Source: Schistocephalus solidus (Eukaryota; Platyhelminthes; Cestoda; Diphyllobothriidea; Diphyllobothriidae). From it: a stretch of 64,000 nt of DNA. Location of the stretch: the NCBI GenBank assembly GCA_017591395.1, contig WEDG01002495.1:48796-112795 (forward strand), read 5' to 3'. This document shows positions 1 through 11,926 of this stretch, piece by piece. The position numbers were made by a program, and so were the translations under genes. The notes beneath the pieces are model-generated. The model was not told where the DNA came from. It searched no databases and saw only the letters and a list, made by a program, of their open reading frames with translations. Each line of letters opens with the position of its first letter. Position 1 is the stretch's first letter.

Positions 1-840
1 TGCGCACACTTGTAGGCAATTTTGTTCTTGCCACTCCACGGGCGCAGGTGAATGAATATGTACACACATCGATTTGGCCTTAGATGTTGGCTTACTAATT
101 CGCTTGCTGCATCTCCTAGAAAAGGCAGTCTTATAAATAAGGCTTCCTTTATGCAGTCTCAACGACAGGCTTTGCGACATGCTCTATTATATTTAGGAGG
201 ATTAACCTCTTCGGATAGCCGTTTTGCGTAGTGTGTTCTGCAGCTACTGGAACTCTGTTTCAATAGTTTGAGGAGAACAGATGTACTGTACTTTAACCGC
301 CAATTCCTGGAATAAATTTCGTTTTAGATTAAACGGGAAAAAACCGTGAAAAAATGCATTTTCACGTTCAGGTTTTCTTTTGGAATATCTTGAATTGGAT
401 AGAACTGTCCTGTTTTTTGTTTAGAAGAACATCGAGAAAGGCGATTTCGTTGTTGGCCTCAGTCTCTGCAGCAAAGTCTAGTGAGGGGTGTGCCATGTTA
501 AACTGTTGAACGACATCATTGAAGTCGGTGGTATGAATTGTCAGGAAAAAGGTATTGTCCCGTACCGAGAATGGAAATCAAGGCAATTAATAGTATCTTT
601 GAGATTCACTTGCTCAACCTTGCCCATAAAGACATTTTCGAGAAATGGTCCAAGCGGTGAATCCATCGCCACTCAGTCTATTTGCCTGCATATATGGCCT
701 TTGCTGAGAACCTGAACATTTTGTGGACATCTCGTTTTACTTGTTCTTTCAGGTTCTCCACTGTCATGCGTATTCATTTTTACGGTTTAAACTCGTTTAG
801 GTATTTTATCGATTCTACTACGGTCGTCCACTCCATACCT
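1..840 (-). mobile_element. Penelope-like element relic, running off the left edge
   Basis: The minus strand reads as a broken PLE reverse transcriptase. Near 780-650 there is a stretch like the region before motif B (TVENLKEQV), then, after a frameshift, a motif B-like MDSPLGPFLENVFMGKVE. Near 590-560 the motif C region is damaged: the expected RYVDD is reduced to RYGT. Near 490-410 the reading gives NMAHPSL and then a broken IAFLDVLL-like block, followed by stops. From about 260 down to 1 the reading recovers pieces like NTLRKTAIRRG and LPFLGDAAS, which lie between the RT and endonuclease in PLEs. The GIY-YIG domain would lie beyond position 1. Frames shift several times and stops are frequent, so it is dead. 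Its family differs from the PLE next to it. Confidence 0.6.
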
Positions 841-847
841 CCATCCA

Positions 848-849
<2 letters not shown>

Positions 850-901
<52 letters not shown>
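850..901. repeat. (TA)n microsatellite
   Basis: An uninterrupted TA tract of about 50 bp. It sits exactly at the 3' end of the minus-strand PLE that begins at 902. Confidence 0.95.
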
Positions 902-904
<3 letters not shown>

Positions 905-970
905 GCGGAGATGCGTGTCCCGGGACATAAATGAGAAGAAAAGGCGATCTCAGGGACTATAGGTGTATTG

Positions 971-1010
971 TCCTGATGTTTCAAAAGCATACAAGCTTCC
1001 ATCGTCGGAG
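971..1010 (-). ncRNA. hammerhead-ribozyme-like motif in PLE 3' region
   Basis: On the minus strand the core reads CCGACGA (canonical CUGAUGA, so position 4 is C). A stem II of GGAAGC against GCUUUU follows, then GAAAC, then AUC at the cleavage position. Stem I pairs UCC with GGA. As in the other copies, one extra U precedes stem II and no loop closes stem III. Hammerhead motifs are known from Penelope-like elements; activity here is inference. Confidence 0.5.
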
Positions 1011-1221
1011 GTGAGTATCGTACCGTATCTCACAGTATTTATAGGGGGTGATAGCCATTTTGTAACACAGGGTTGATTGTACGGGGTTACCTTAACAGTG
1101 TACACTATAGGAGGACGGGATGGGGAGTCCTTAAGTGGCTTTGGCGTTCTTTGCCGGCATACACACAGGAAGCAGCTCAGTAGTCACCGGGGTGAAGAAG
1201 GGGGGGAGGAGGAAATTGCTG

Positions 1222-2424
1222 TCAGTTGACATGTCTCTCGTTGAGGGGGGCGGCCATTGTCTGGGTCCGCATTGACCTTAATTGGTGCCCTGGGTCGATA
1301 GTCATGTTTGTGTCCTGAGTGCATGTCTCCTCGTCTGTCTGTGTAGTCATTGATGTGGCGGTAATCATGACTGCGCCTTCGTCGGCCCCGAATTGTGGCG
1401 TGGTTAGGTGCATATCCGTCCTAGGTTCTCCCGCGGTGGAATTCACGTTTGGCCTAGTTCCGTGTTTGCTCTTACGTTCGATGAGCTGCGCCCGGAGGGC
1501 CTGGTAGGCTGCCGGAAGGGCGACACAACGGTTGATCGACGTAGGCTCCGTATGCCAGGCTTCAATTGTTTCCCTGGTTACGCGGTCATTTCATCGACCC
1601 AGGATTTCGGCATTTTGGAAGGCAAACGTGTGCCCAGAGTTTGCACAGTGTTCCGCCACCAGCGACAATGGGTCCATTCTCCTCACTGCCCGCACGTATT
1701 CGGTAACATGGGTCTGCAACCGCTTCCCTGTCTCTCCGACGTAGTTAACTTCACAGGAGTCACATTGGATCCGGTAGATTATGTTTGACGTCTCGCCTCG
1801 TGGAAGGGGGGCTTTCGGTCTCATAACTAGATTCCGAATGGTTGAATCCGGTCGATGGGCGATTCCGATCCCCAGCGGTCTGAGGAAACGGGAAACTGCC
1901 TCAGAGACGCCGTCAATGTATGGCAGTGCACACCAGACTTTTGGCTGTTCTGTTACCAGATTTTGTATTGGTTTGGTGAGCCTGCTGCGCTCGATGAAGT
2001 TACGAGGGTATCCGTTGGCCAGGAAAAGGTGCTGGAGGTAGCGGAGTTCTGCCCTTTTGTCGCCCGACTCGCTGCAATGTGTTTCTGCCTTTCTGTTGAG
2101 AGTTCGCACACAGCTGCGTTTGTGGCACAACGGGTGCTTACTGTGGTAACTTAACATTTGGCGTGTGTTGGTCGCCTTCCTATAAACCATAGTTTTTATG
2201 TGCCCGTTGGATTTTCGATGGACAAGAACATCCAGGAATGGCAGTTGGTTGTTAATTTCAGCCGCCATTGTGAATTCAATGTCCGGGATGACGGAATTGA
2301 GGAGGCTATGGCATTCTTCGATCATTTCTCGTTTGATGAGGACGAAGATATAGTCAACGTATCGAGTCAAAATCTTTGGTCTGTAGTTTGCGAAAACCAG
2401 AGTCTCAAGCTTTTGGAGAACTGC
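1222..2424 (-). pseudogene. PLE RT C-terminal part plus GIY-YIG endonuclease
   Basis: One frame is open from 2424 to 1222 except for a single TGA at about 1588-1590. In order: the end of motif B (AVLQKLETLVF), motif C as RYVDYIFVLI, the block LPFLDVLVHRK, HKRSCVRTL, FLRPLGIGIAHRP, and the endonuclease with NIIYRIQC and YVGETGKRL. After the TGA it continues with AYQAL and ends at about 1222. Two faults stand out. The catalytic pair of motif C is YVDY instead of YVDD, which should abolish polymerase activity, and the TGA cuts the endonuclease C-terminus. Apart from these it is remarkably open, which suggests a fairly recent copy. Confidence 0.85.
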
Positions 2425-2636
2425 AAGACTTAGCAGTCAAATCGGTAAGCGAATTGCTTGAGAAGCAGTACGATGATGCAGGCGAGTCGGTGAAGCGGGG
2501 ACATCTTGTCCAACTCTTAAAATTCTGTCTGAAGACGTACTTCACCTTCGAGGCGACCACGTACGAGCAGATCAGAGGGACGCCAATGGGATCACCGCCC
2601 TCAGGCTTCATCGCTGAGGCAGTTCTCCAAAAGCTT
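2425..2636 (+). pseudogene. Inverted PLE RT segment (motif A flank to motif B)
   Basis: The plus-strand frame reads SVSELLEKQYDD, then LLKFCLKTYFTFEATTYEQ, then the motif B block GTPMGSPPSGFIAEAVLQKL. These align with the same blocks of the PLE at 56008-56412, but the strand is opposite to the rest of this element. No stop interrupts it. Confidence 0.8.
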
Positions 2637-5389
2637 GTTATATATATAACATTAAAATACCTACTAAATGCCAACTACTCAACATATTAACTAAACTGCC
2701 TTCGTGTGTACTGACGTTATTGTATATGGATTTGCGCGTGTGTGCAAGCAATTCGCAACGACATGCGATAATGGGATCAACTGGAATTTCAATTTGCTGA
2801 CGGCAGTTTCTTGTGTGCAAGAAATGACAAGAGAGGGGATTTAATGACACCGACTACACCCCGCGCAACAGTCACCCGCAGACCTGCGCGTGATTCATGC
2901 AATTTGTCAGACAGAGTCTAAGAAACAGTTTTTTAAAATTCCCTCCAATATTTTGAATTCACATCCGAACTCATTTTTGAAGATGGAACTGAAATTCAAA
3001 ACATGCGGAATTATCTCACAGGCTTGATAAGAAAAAGACCGCTATTTTAATTTTTATTTGATGAAGCCTCATAAAGTCCGGAATTCTCATGCCTGTGGAA
3101 CAGTGTAGGAGCAGCGAACGCAAAGTATACGAAGGGCTTGTGGGGATGCATCAAGAAATCGTCCGATACAACGTCCCTAGCCATGCCTATGTGGGACATT
3201 GGCAATGCTTACCAACCCGATATAACTATTCTCCGTCAATTCCTTTCTATTAGCAATAGATTTTATCGGGACAAATCATTTCCCGTCCTCCACTGCAGTG
3301 GATTTGGAAATTGACCCTCCAGTTGCATAGACATAAATTGCCAATTGGACTGTGGATGGACAAGACTGCATAAACACGCTCTGAAAGTGATCTGCGAGTT
3401 GTCACGGACCCGGACGTCAGATGAATTCAATTGTTTTTCGAATAAATTCGTCGCTGCTTGCCAAGGATTAGGTATATACTTAACGGGACTTTTGACCGAC
3501 TGAGGGCTTAGTATGTGCCATTCGATTAAACTTTCGTATGGTAATTTGGGTCAAAATTAGCAGTGTCACGTCCGGCAAGAACAGCATTCGCACTAACTAA
3601 CCATTTATGAACATGAGATACATTACTAAAGAATTTGTTAGTAATATGTTTTTATATAATAATTAAAAGCAGCGTTTAGACGAACTTGTTTCCGCGTCTT
3701 TTCGAATCCGTTAAGTTGGCTGCAACATAGGTTCGTATCGAAAAAATTCATAGTATGTGAACTGTCCCCAGTAAAGCCAGACTGAAGGTCAACACTCGTC
3801 AACAAATTTTCGCTTCCCCCACCATGTTCCAAATGCAGTTTAAGACTGTCTGACGCTAGTGCTGGAAACGGGCACCCAAAGTCCGCTCTGGTGTAGCGTC
3901 TGAAGATGTCAAGGATAGCACACACTGTGGAGTATATCACTAGGATCAGCTTTATCCATATAACGTCGGCTGAATCGTTAAGTACTTCGTCAGGTCCATA
4001 TGTATAGATAGAAGGAGAGAATAAGTTTATAATGCAAGGGATCTATGTTAAAAGTAAAAAAATTGGAGGTAATAAAGAGAAGTATAAAGATACAAGCGAA
4101 TACTGGGGACCTGTAAAATCGATCCGTTTGGAGTGGGAGGTGGTTACAAATGATCAGTTAGATACTGGTGGGGAGTGCAGCGCTGTTGGCAAATGCGGGT
4201 GAGGGTCGTGGAGATGCTGATGGTCAGGGACTTACGAGACGGTATGCTAACGGTAACGAAGGGAGATGTCAGCGGTAGGGAGAGAAGGAACACTGGCCAT
4301 CTTCACAGACCATCGATTACACCATTCCTATTCGTGATCCGCGCGAAGAGTTTTCCCAGTCCATTCAAACAATTCTGTCGGAACTGTGGTCTGTTACACT
4401 GGCAGGCCATCTTAATATTTACAATCATTAAAGCGGACAAAATAAATCTGTCACCGAGAAGGATGTGGAACAGGAGTAACAGATTCCTAATTTGCTCCCG
4501 GTCATCTTCATTCCGCTTTTTAGATAGCAGCTGATTTGTATATTCACTGGAGCTCACAAAGGGATCTTCTTCAGTACAGCTCGCTTGCTATTCAGAAAGA
4601 AGTCATATTTGTATTTCAAACTTAACAGCCAATATGACCTTATTTGTTCGGACAGAGTAAAACAAACATTCTTTTTGCAAACTATGGGATTTTTATTAGA
4701 TCGGTAAGGTTATAGAGACAGAAGTCCAAGGTGCAATGTTGTAAGGAACAGTGGATATGTAAGGTTCAGAGTCTCCTACCTTTATTCAATTTTGGGCCCG
4801 CTTTGTGGAATGAGTGAACCTTTTGTTGCATGGCTCATGGACGGGATTGTTTTAGAAGGCTTTAAGCTGAGCAGTGGCCTCTTATTCAACCCCCACCTGA
4901 CCTTAGGATCGTACAAGACTTATGTCGTGTGAATAGTTTCCACCTCCCCGAAAAATGTGAATCAAAATTTGAAGTCCTTCGTCCTGCGCCTTCGTGTTGT
5001 AAGGAATTCCAGTAGGCGATGTTCCTTTAGGGAAAATAATTTTCGACCAAACAATACCCAGACTTCCGTAAATTATATGTTGCACCAATATACACAGAAC
5101 ATTGAAAGAAAATCTTTGCTATGCTCGGGTGAGTTTCCAAAACGAAATAGTGGGAAAACGATCCCAATTAAATCTCTCGACGGTAGCGTTCTGGATTTTG
5201 TCTGAGCAGTCTTCCAGCCTCATATGAAACGATAACTCAGGAACGGAGATTACGGCTTACATAGTGCAAGTTTGTGAACCAACTGAAGAACTTCCCTGTC
5301 ATTGTATTTACACTAGATTTATCGTCAAGGTGCACTCATTTATTAATGCTTTTGAACAACTTAATGCCGCAGTTTTCAATGTTGATTTA
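2637..5389. other. No recognisable gene
   Basis: I see no coding exon, RNA gene or recognised repeat in this AT-rich stretch. All open frames are short and none shows a protein motif or coding-like composition. Confidence 0.5.
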
Positions 5390-6110
5390 TTTAACTACGG
5401 ATGTCAGGGCCTTCCCATAATCTATGCCACAAGATAATGGGATTGTGACATCTTTTTTCGGGAATCTGATGGGCTGAATTAAATTAGTAATCCGACTGTT
5501 CTATGGCCTGCACTTCTACGATAGTGGTCAATAAGACCACATCATACACGTTATAAATAAATATTACTAACACTTATCAAGTAGTATAGTATGACATGCA
5601 TTTATTAATTGACTTCCGTCTAGAACCGAGAGAAGATGTGTGACGGTGATCTTGACTAGAGAGAATTCTCTTCGAAAATTTTTGTAAACGAGCAAGCGAC
5701 ACAAAATGAACCAAATGAATACGCATCTAAAACGAAATCTAAAATACCCAGGGTTTATTCCAAACTGATTCAATCCAAAATCCACCAGACAGTCACGATT
5801 CTGCGAGCAAATCGTACATTCTTTAAACGACCGTACTGCCTAGGCATACATGCCCTATCTATCAGGCTGGCAGTCCTCTAGTTCATGGCCTCCAAACGAG
5901 TTTTGGGTGCCCACGGAGGTAGGAAATAAATTGCAATTTATTTAATTCCATAAAGAAAACTAAAGATGAACATTCCGGGACAGAGAGTAACACGCATGTT
6001 TGCACCAAGCTAGATTTACCCAGGCTATCAACAAAACCGAAATTTGTATCACGCATACGAGCAGGAATGATGATGGTGTCCTATTTAGCCACTACTTCAG
6101 ACATGCCTAA
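5390..6110 (+). repeat. Dispersed repeat family, copy a
   Basis: Shares long collinear similarity with 7540-8190. Shared blocks include tatggcctgcacttctac, the core tattactaac-cttatcaagtagtat, and further down ttaattccata-agaaaacta and an antisense-looking pyrimidine-poor tail. No protein motif is visible. The strand is arbitrary. Confidence 0.6.
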
Positions 6111-6439
6111 AAAACATGCTTTACTTGCACTGGTAGGGGGAAAAGTCACCCATGCGACCCATTAGCCGCCTTTTCCGATTCCTGTTATTTCTCTTGCCGT
6201 TCTTCGTCTTCTTCGTTTGGTTTTCTTGCATTTTATTTTCATTTATACTTGTGTCCTCCACGGCTTCATTGTATTCTACATAGCCATGTTGATATATAAT
6301 CACAAAATCTCACTCGCTGTACCTAAACGCGCATATGCATAGCTCTGCGAATGAAGATAAGAGCCATGTCTGGTAGCCCATCCCGATTCTTGACTCGTAA
6401 CTCCGGCAGATTGGTCCGAACGTCTACATTGTACCAACG

Positions 6440-6600
6440 ATAAGTAAATGCTACTGAAACATACCAAATAGTATAGTATCTTACGTAATTATTAGATGAA
6501 TTGCTCATAATGTAGGGCCGGACTGCTTAATGGTCATTTTGACCAGAGTTATACGCTGAGTCAATGTTTTCTTACACGAGGAAGGGATCAACTGGGGACC
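6440..6600 (+). repeat. Dispersed repeat family, short copy
   Basis: Holds aaatagtatagtat, then actgcttaatggtcattttgaccagagtta and ctgagtcaatgttttctta. The same order of blocks is found in copies c (8320-8400) and d (14800-14890). Confidence 0.4.
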
Positions 6601-7539
6601 AGACGACAACGCATTCAGCTGGCAGTCTAAACAGTTAAGAGATGCTATAAAACTAGTAAATTCTGAACTCAACCAGACCGTCTCAATTCTACAGGATTTT
6701 CGTAGATTTTGAAAAAAACAGCGTTCCGGATAATTTAAACAGGCTCATCCTATTAAAATATCAGTATCCTTATCTGCGAGTGTCTCTGATGATGGATTTC
6801 AGTGAAAATACAAAGCGTTAGGCCAAGAAACGTAATGTCCCTGCGATCGAATATTCTTATTTTTTGGATTCTTCCTCTTCGCATTCTTCTTCGTATTCTT
6901 CAGAGATGCGTTTTTTCTAGCCTAAATTCGTGAAATCTTACTGACTTTTGGATGACCTCAGACAAATGACTCACATTGACGTATATTTTATTTTTCACAA
7001 AGACAACTAACTTGAACAAATGATTGGCAGAGTATGACGAATGCTTTAGCCCTAAGCCTAACCGAAAATGTCAGGCAGATGCTGAATGCGAACGGTCGGT
7101 ACGTAGGTACGATGAGCCCCGACCGGAGAGGTCTCCACAAGTAGTTCATTTCTTCATTCGGAAGGCGTGAACGACCCAACACTTCACAACTCAACACTGA
7201 CGTATTTCGAAAATGAAATGGTGGGAACCATTTTTCTTTGAGTCAGTTAAGTAATGCTAAACTAAATTTGAGAGACGGATTCAAGCGATCCGATGCACAC
7301 TGAAGCGCAGACGGATGGCGCGGATGCTGTACAATTTGTGTACAAACCGTCGACACGGCTACTAAAGCTACTACGATAGCGCATTTCCTTGTCGTAGCTG
7401 CATCTGCCATATTAACGTGGTAAACTTTCCAAATCTTACCAAAGGGGCCAGCTCAAGAGGAAGGGTCCCGATCACTGAAAACACCGAATAGTGTTCTTCT
7501 GCAGTTGACGATGCCATGATGAGGCTTAATTATTTAAAT
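6601..7539. other. No recognisable gene
   Basis: Nothing identifiable. A short TTCTTC-rich patch lies near 6870-6905. Confidence 0.4.
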
Positions 7540-8190
7540 ACCGATGCCAGAGCCTTAACGTAGCCTATGTATTTGGATACATTCAGTAAAAAAGAATAAT
7601 AATGCGGTGATCTGATAGGCTGCATTATTTTATCAAACAAGCTGTTTTATATGGCCTGGGCTTCTGCGGTGGTGTATGATCTAGACGATATTATACATGC
7701 CATGAAGAAGTATTACTAGCGCTTACCAAGTAGTATAATATGAAAGGCATTAATTAGCCTTCAGCTTGGAGGTGAGATGGGTTGGATAAGTGAGATTGAC
7801 AAGAGTTGAATCCTCTCTGAGAACGGAGCATACCATTGATCAGACTACAGCGCATCTACGCTGAAGCCTTAAATATTATGTGGACATTATTCAACTATTA
7901 AATTTCGAAATACTTTAGACATCATTAGCGAGACGCGTTATTCGTAAATTTTTCAAACACCCGTGCTTACATATCCATATATGCGCATTCTATCGGACGA
8001 GCAGTCTGGCTGGCTGGTGAGCACTCTCAGAAAAAGGCCAATATCAGCACCTGATTAATTTCACATAGAAAACTAACTTGAAATATTCGGTAACAGGAAG
8101 TAAAAATTAGGTTTACACTAACTTAAGCTTAAGTTCGGCTCTCCAAACATAACCGAAAGTTGTCTCACAAAGTAAAAACTGGAATAAAAA
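7540..8190 (+). repeat. Dispersed repeat family, copy b
   Basis: Collinear with 5390-6110 (shared tatggcctg-gcttct-cg, agtattactag-gcttaccaagtagtat, ttaatttcacatagaaaact). It lies almost directly before copy c in the same orientation, so b and c form a head-to-tail pair. Confidence 0.6.
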
Positions 8191-8209
8191 TTCTGTTACA
8201 TTTGTGCTT

Positions 8210-9300
8210 CTGGTTTAAGGCATGGCAACTGGAAGGTGCGAAAGCGAGCATTATAAATTTCATAAATAAATGTTACTACTGTTTACCTAGTAGTATAAAA
8301 TAATATAATTATGTAGATGAACATTCTGCGCAGAGCATAGCCTGAATGGATGATTAGGATTCTGGCCAGAGTTAGCAGTTCATTGAGTGTCCTCAAAAAC
8401 GAGAAACGGATATGCCAAAGCTTAATCGATAACGTACGCGGATGGCAATTATAAACAGTTTATAGGTATTTCATCGTCCCAAAATTGTAAAGTAAAGACT
8501 GTAGCAACGCCCCTAGTGATTTCCGCTGATCCCATTTATTCAAACGGCTCGACGCCAGATTGTGATGCTATAGCTATAAACAACACAGCCAATGACGGTT
8601 GGCGGGCTCTTAGACTGTTCATGGCAAACAACCTTCAGAAGTTTGCACGGAATCGCATCCAGGCAATGCGAGTTCAGTCCCCTTATATCCCGTTAAGTTT
8701 TCTACACAAGCCCATTGAAGATAACTCACAGACCCAAGGGTTCCCAGCCTGTGGTCTCAATGATTTAATGGGAAGCTTTCATAAAATCATTCCATCTTAT
8801 ACATTTGATGAGGCTCCGGAGGTCTGCACTTTTTGCCATAGCTCCAGAGGTGGCCACTGAGGTGGCGTTGCAGTTCGCATGACCAACTGTGTATTTATGC
8901 ACGACAGCAGACCGAACGTGATTCAGTCTCTCATCGGTACTTTTAAATCATTACCAAATTGAAACAGTTGCTTACATAATATGGAATAATTTCATAGAGA
9001 TCTCATTCATATATTGCAACTGCATATCTCCCATAAAAGGGCATTACGCAGAGTTTGGCAGATGAAGGAGAAAGGAGTGTTGAAAAGGCTGCATGTAGCT
9101 CGATTGCAATAAAATAATTGACGCACATGTCACCGGTATGGAGTCGAATCCATGAAACACACGCTAGAAATAATCTTTCTAACAGCAGGGACTTTTAAAT
9201 TTAACCACCATTTTTTCTGCTCTCCATTCGCATGTAAATTTCCTAATATATACATCGGTTGGCCTTTTTCGCCCATTATATACCGATTTTTAATCCTTTT
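8210..9300 (+). repeat. Dispersed repeat family, copy c
   Basis: Begins with the family core (ataaatgttactactg then cctagtagtataaaat). It continues with about 600 bp collinear with 14735-15390, including cagtttataggtat, cccatttattcaaac, agtttgcacggaatcgcatccag and gaagataa-tcacagacccaa. Its distal part (tctctcatcggtacttttaaatca, near 8920) matches 16290-16440. It contains a 114-codon open frame at 8516-8860, but copy d does not keep that frame, so I do not regard it as a gene. Confidence 0.65.
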
Positions 9301-9420
9301 TGTTTATTCTTACTACAGTAATTAAGTTATCAGCGCACGCCACGAGCACCGTTTTGAAGGAAATACAATTTGATCTACAGTTTTCGCCTCATTGAAGGAC
9401 GACCATTTGTGGTACCGATA

Positions 9421-9499
9421 TTTGCAGTTTTCCTCTACTATGCATCTTCCTGTGTTTGCAGTTTTCCTCTACTATGCATCTTCCTGTGATCTTCCTGTG
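9421..9499. repeat. 34-bp tandem duplication
   Basis: A 34-bp unit beginning tttgcagttttcctct is present twice in perfect copy (9421-9454 and 9455-9488), followed by an 11-bp partial unit. Confidence 0.9.
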
Positions 9500-9590
9500 T
9501 TCCGCGGTTTGTGCACCCGATTTTATTTAGGGTTAATTGAGGACATTTTTGCTGAAAAATTTGGAATCATACTTTCAACATAAAAGCGTA

Positions 9591-9612
9591 TCTCTCTCTC
9601 TCTCTCTCTCTC
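9591..9612. repeat. (TC)n microsatellite
   Basis: Pure TC repeat of 22 bp. Confidence 0.9.
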
Positions 9613-11899
9613 GTTCCAACTATCATGGCGTCCTAGGTCATTGTCACACTAAACAAAATCGTTACTAGAAAAGGTCGTTGGGATGTCACTCACGAATTTG
9701 GGGCAAACAAATTTGAGGAGTATCCTCCCAAAAAGTAATTCTAAGTTACCTTGCCCAGAAACACCACCAATTTAACAAAATTTCCCACGCACTTGGTCTG
9801 ATAAAAGGTATACTTGCCAACATCAGTGAGCGCTTTTTCTATCAACTGAAGGCTGTGCCAGTCTCAACCTCACGAATTCCAAGTTATGATAGCATAACAA
9901 AGGCCTCTGGACAAGGACACTGCGTGAAAGATGTGACCTGCCGTTAGCAATCTACCCGATTCGACCGCAATCTCGGGTCGTCCAGGAAATACATTCTCGT
10001 AACCGCCATGGCATAACTGGTATTCTCACCGACTGTGGAGTAGGGAGTTTTGCCGTGGGGCAGTGAAACCAATAAATAATTCTCCCACCCAACAAGAATG
10101 GTCAACGTCAAGAGTATCCTTTTTTGGTAAAAAAAATGGTACTACTAATTTGTGAGTAACATAATAAGTGCATGGAATTAGTGAAAGCTTTGTCAAACTG
10201 GATTTGTTTCTTGTCCTTTCTTGCATGTTCAATTAACTGCAAACTCTGTCTGTATAACCAAATAAGAAAACTTTTAAACACTTCAAATGCCAGGGCTGGT
10301 AATAATTTCGCAGATGTCACTATACTTGTTGGACCTTGTATTTACGAGTTCGAGATCAAACGAAATAATCCTGGCACTAAAATAGTTGCGGTAAACGTCA
10401 GATTGGTTGCTTGATGATATCTTGCCGACTGTGTACGGCATTCTTTTTGTTATCTTATCGAACAATTCGCTCAAGAAAATTGCGTGCCTGTCTCGGCCCT
10501 ACTCGCATAGTACTTGGAATCGAACGATAGTAAATTTCAAAACTGTCCTTCAAAATCATTTTGTTCTTTCTTCCAGACCTGTTAACACATATTTTCTATG
10601 CCACTAGAAAGGTGGAAAGGTTGGACCGGTGTTGGGAAGGCTAATTCCCACGAGGAATCATCTCACAGAAATGCACCTGCACGCGCGTTTCTCACGCTGC
10701 ATGCCACGAACGATGCTCGGCAACGTTCCGCATTGACTGTGGCCAGAGAGCTCTCGTCAGATCTGATCAATCCATGTCCGCGAGAATTTCGCTCAGCTCT
10801 TGAAGCTGATTGGACAGAATATGACTAAGCTCGACGGGAGGCTATAAATGCATGCAGCTTTTCATGTCCACTTTTGCTTGAATACACTTTCGCTAGCTGA
10901 TCGTGTTCTCTTGCTCTACCACTTTGGCGTTGGGACATTGTCGATTAAGCATACGCTTCGTGCGTCAGGTCGGATTATAACAACGGGAAAGTTGATGAAA
11001 ATGGAGAGCTAAACTGTGGTTGCATACTGACCGAACGAATACTGCAGTCCTCATACCCCTTGTGTAAATTACAAATTCCATCTGTTTAATGATGGAGAAT
11101 TTTGGCCTAGCTTGGGGAGCTTAAAATGACTATCAGCTGAACCGTGGGCTATACGTTGTTGAGCCAGCGTGAACATTGGTTCCTATAACACCTGCATCGT
11201 TTGCGCACTTCTACCCAGCCTATAAAAATTGAATACCAGTTTTAAATAATTTAGCGAAAGATCAAAATTCAATGGTTGACTTTACGTTGATTTTTCGTTG
11301 AGCCGGTGGTACAAAAATCAACCTCCAATATTGTCGTTGAGCAAACGATCGAAAGGGCTTTTGACCTCCATAGGCTGAACTTTGCCGTGAAAGGCGTGAG
11401 ATTGTAGCCGACACCCAATAATGCCATCGATGTTCGGCGTCCTTGTTCAAGTCTCACTGCCTCAAGGTCATGCAACGCCGCAGCAAACGGTTTCAGACTC
11501 GCTGACCTGCAGACACTTGAGTGACTTCCAATTACACACGCACGTGCGTCCTGATAGCTTTGGATGCCCAAGTGACACTTGAATACACCTTCCCTCGGCC
11601 GACGCAGCATGTGTCACTAGACGCGACAACGCTCACCCATTGGACAACACTTGACTTGATCAACAGACCTAATTAAGCTGCTGCCATAATTTTCTCATTG
11701 TCTCTCAGGCATGACTGGACGCAGGCAACACATGCCCTAGCTTCGCCATTGGCCACTGCTGCCTGAGACAGCAACTCGGGGTTCTGTGCACAATAAATCC
11801 CTCATTCTGGTACCTTCTGCTTTTACTTGCAACGGGGATTGACCTAATGAGTGCAGTGTTCACAGTCCACCCACTGCTTTGACCCCTACAAATTGGGTT
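9613..11899. other. No recognisable gene; LTR-like promoter patch near 10.8 kb
   Basis: No coding exon recognised. At 10800-10880 a CCAAT box in reverse orientation (gattgg) is followed about 35 bp later by a TATA box (ctataaatgcatgc). That layout fits either an LTR promoter or an unlinked RNA polymerase II promoter. Open frames near 11262-11610 show no domain I can name. Confidence 0.3.
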
Positions 11900-11926
11900 G
11901 GTTGCGATTCGATCACGTCGGGGTCA
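11900..11926 (-). promoter_or_regulatory. tRNA-Trp-type primer-binding site of an LTR retroelement relic
   Basis: The plus strand matches the T-arm and acceptor 3' strand of tRNA-Trp (ggttgcgattcgatcacg then tcggggtcac). On the minus strand this is a primer-binding site, GTGACCCCGACGTGATCG, directly preceded by ctacaaatt, an LTR-like end. CsRn1-type Gypsy elements of flukes are primed by tRNA-Trp. I could not find the matching protein-coding part. Confidence 0.45.

Larger units (their letters stand above)
902..2636 (-). mobile_element. Penelope-like element with inverted 5' segment
   Basis: The minus-strand body runs from 2424 down to the (TA)n tract at 901. It holds the end of the RT, the linker, a GIY-YIG endonuclease and a 3' untranslated part with a hammerhead-like motif at 971-1010. 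The next part of the RT (motif A flank to motif B, TPMGSPPSG) lies at 2425-2636 but on the plus strand. The two parts overlap in element coordinates by an 18-bp sequence, gcagttctccaaaagctt, seen at 2619-2636 on plus and at 2407-2424 on minus. That is the arrangement expected from twin priming during target-primed reverse transcription. The element is 5' truncated. Confidence 0.8.

Noticed and set aside
682..1002. Open frames with Tyr-Ile repeats on both strands
   Set aside because: They are translations of the (TA)n tract; the same holds at 52929-53153 and 54567-54806.
8516..8860. 114-codon open frame as a gene
   Set aside because: It lies in a dispersed repeat, and the collinear copy at 14.9-15.4 kb does not keep the frame.
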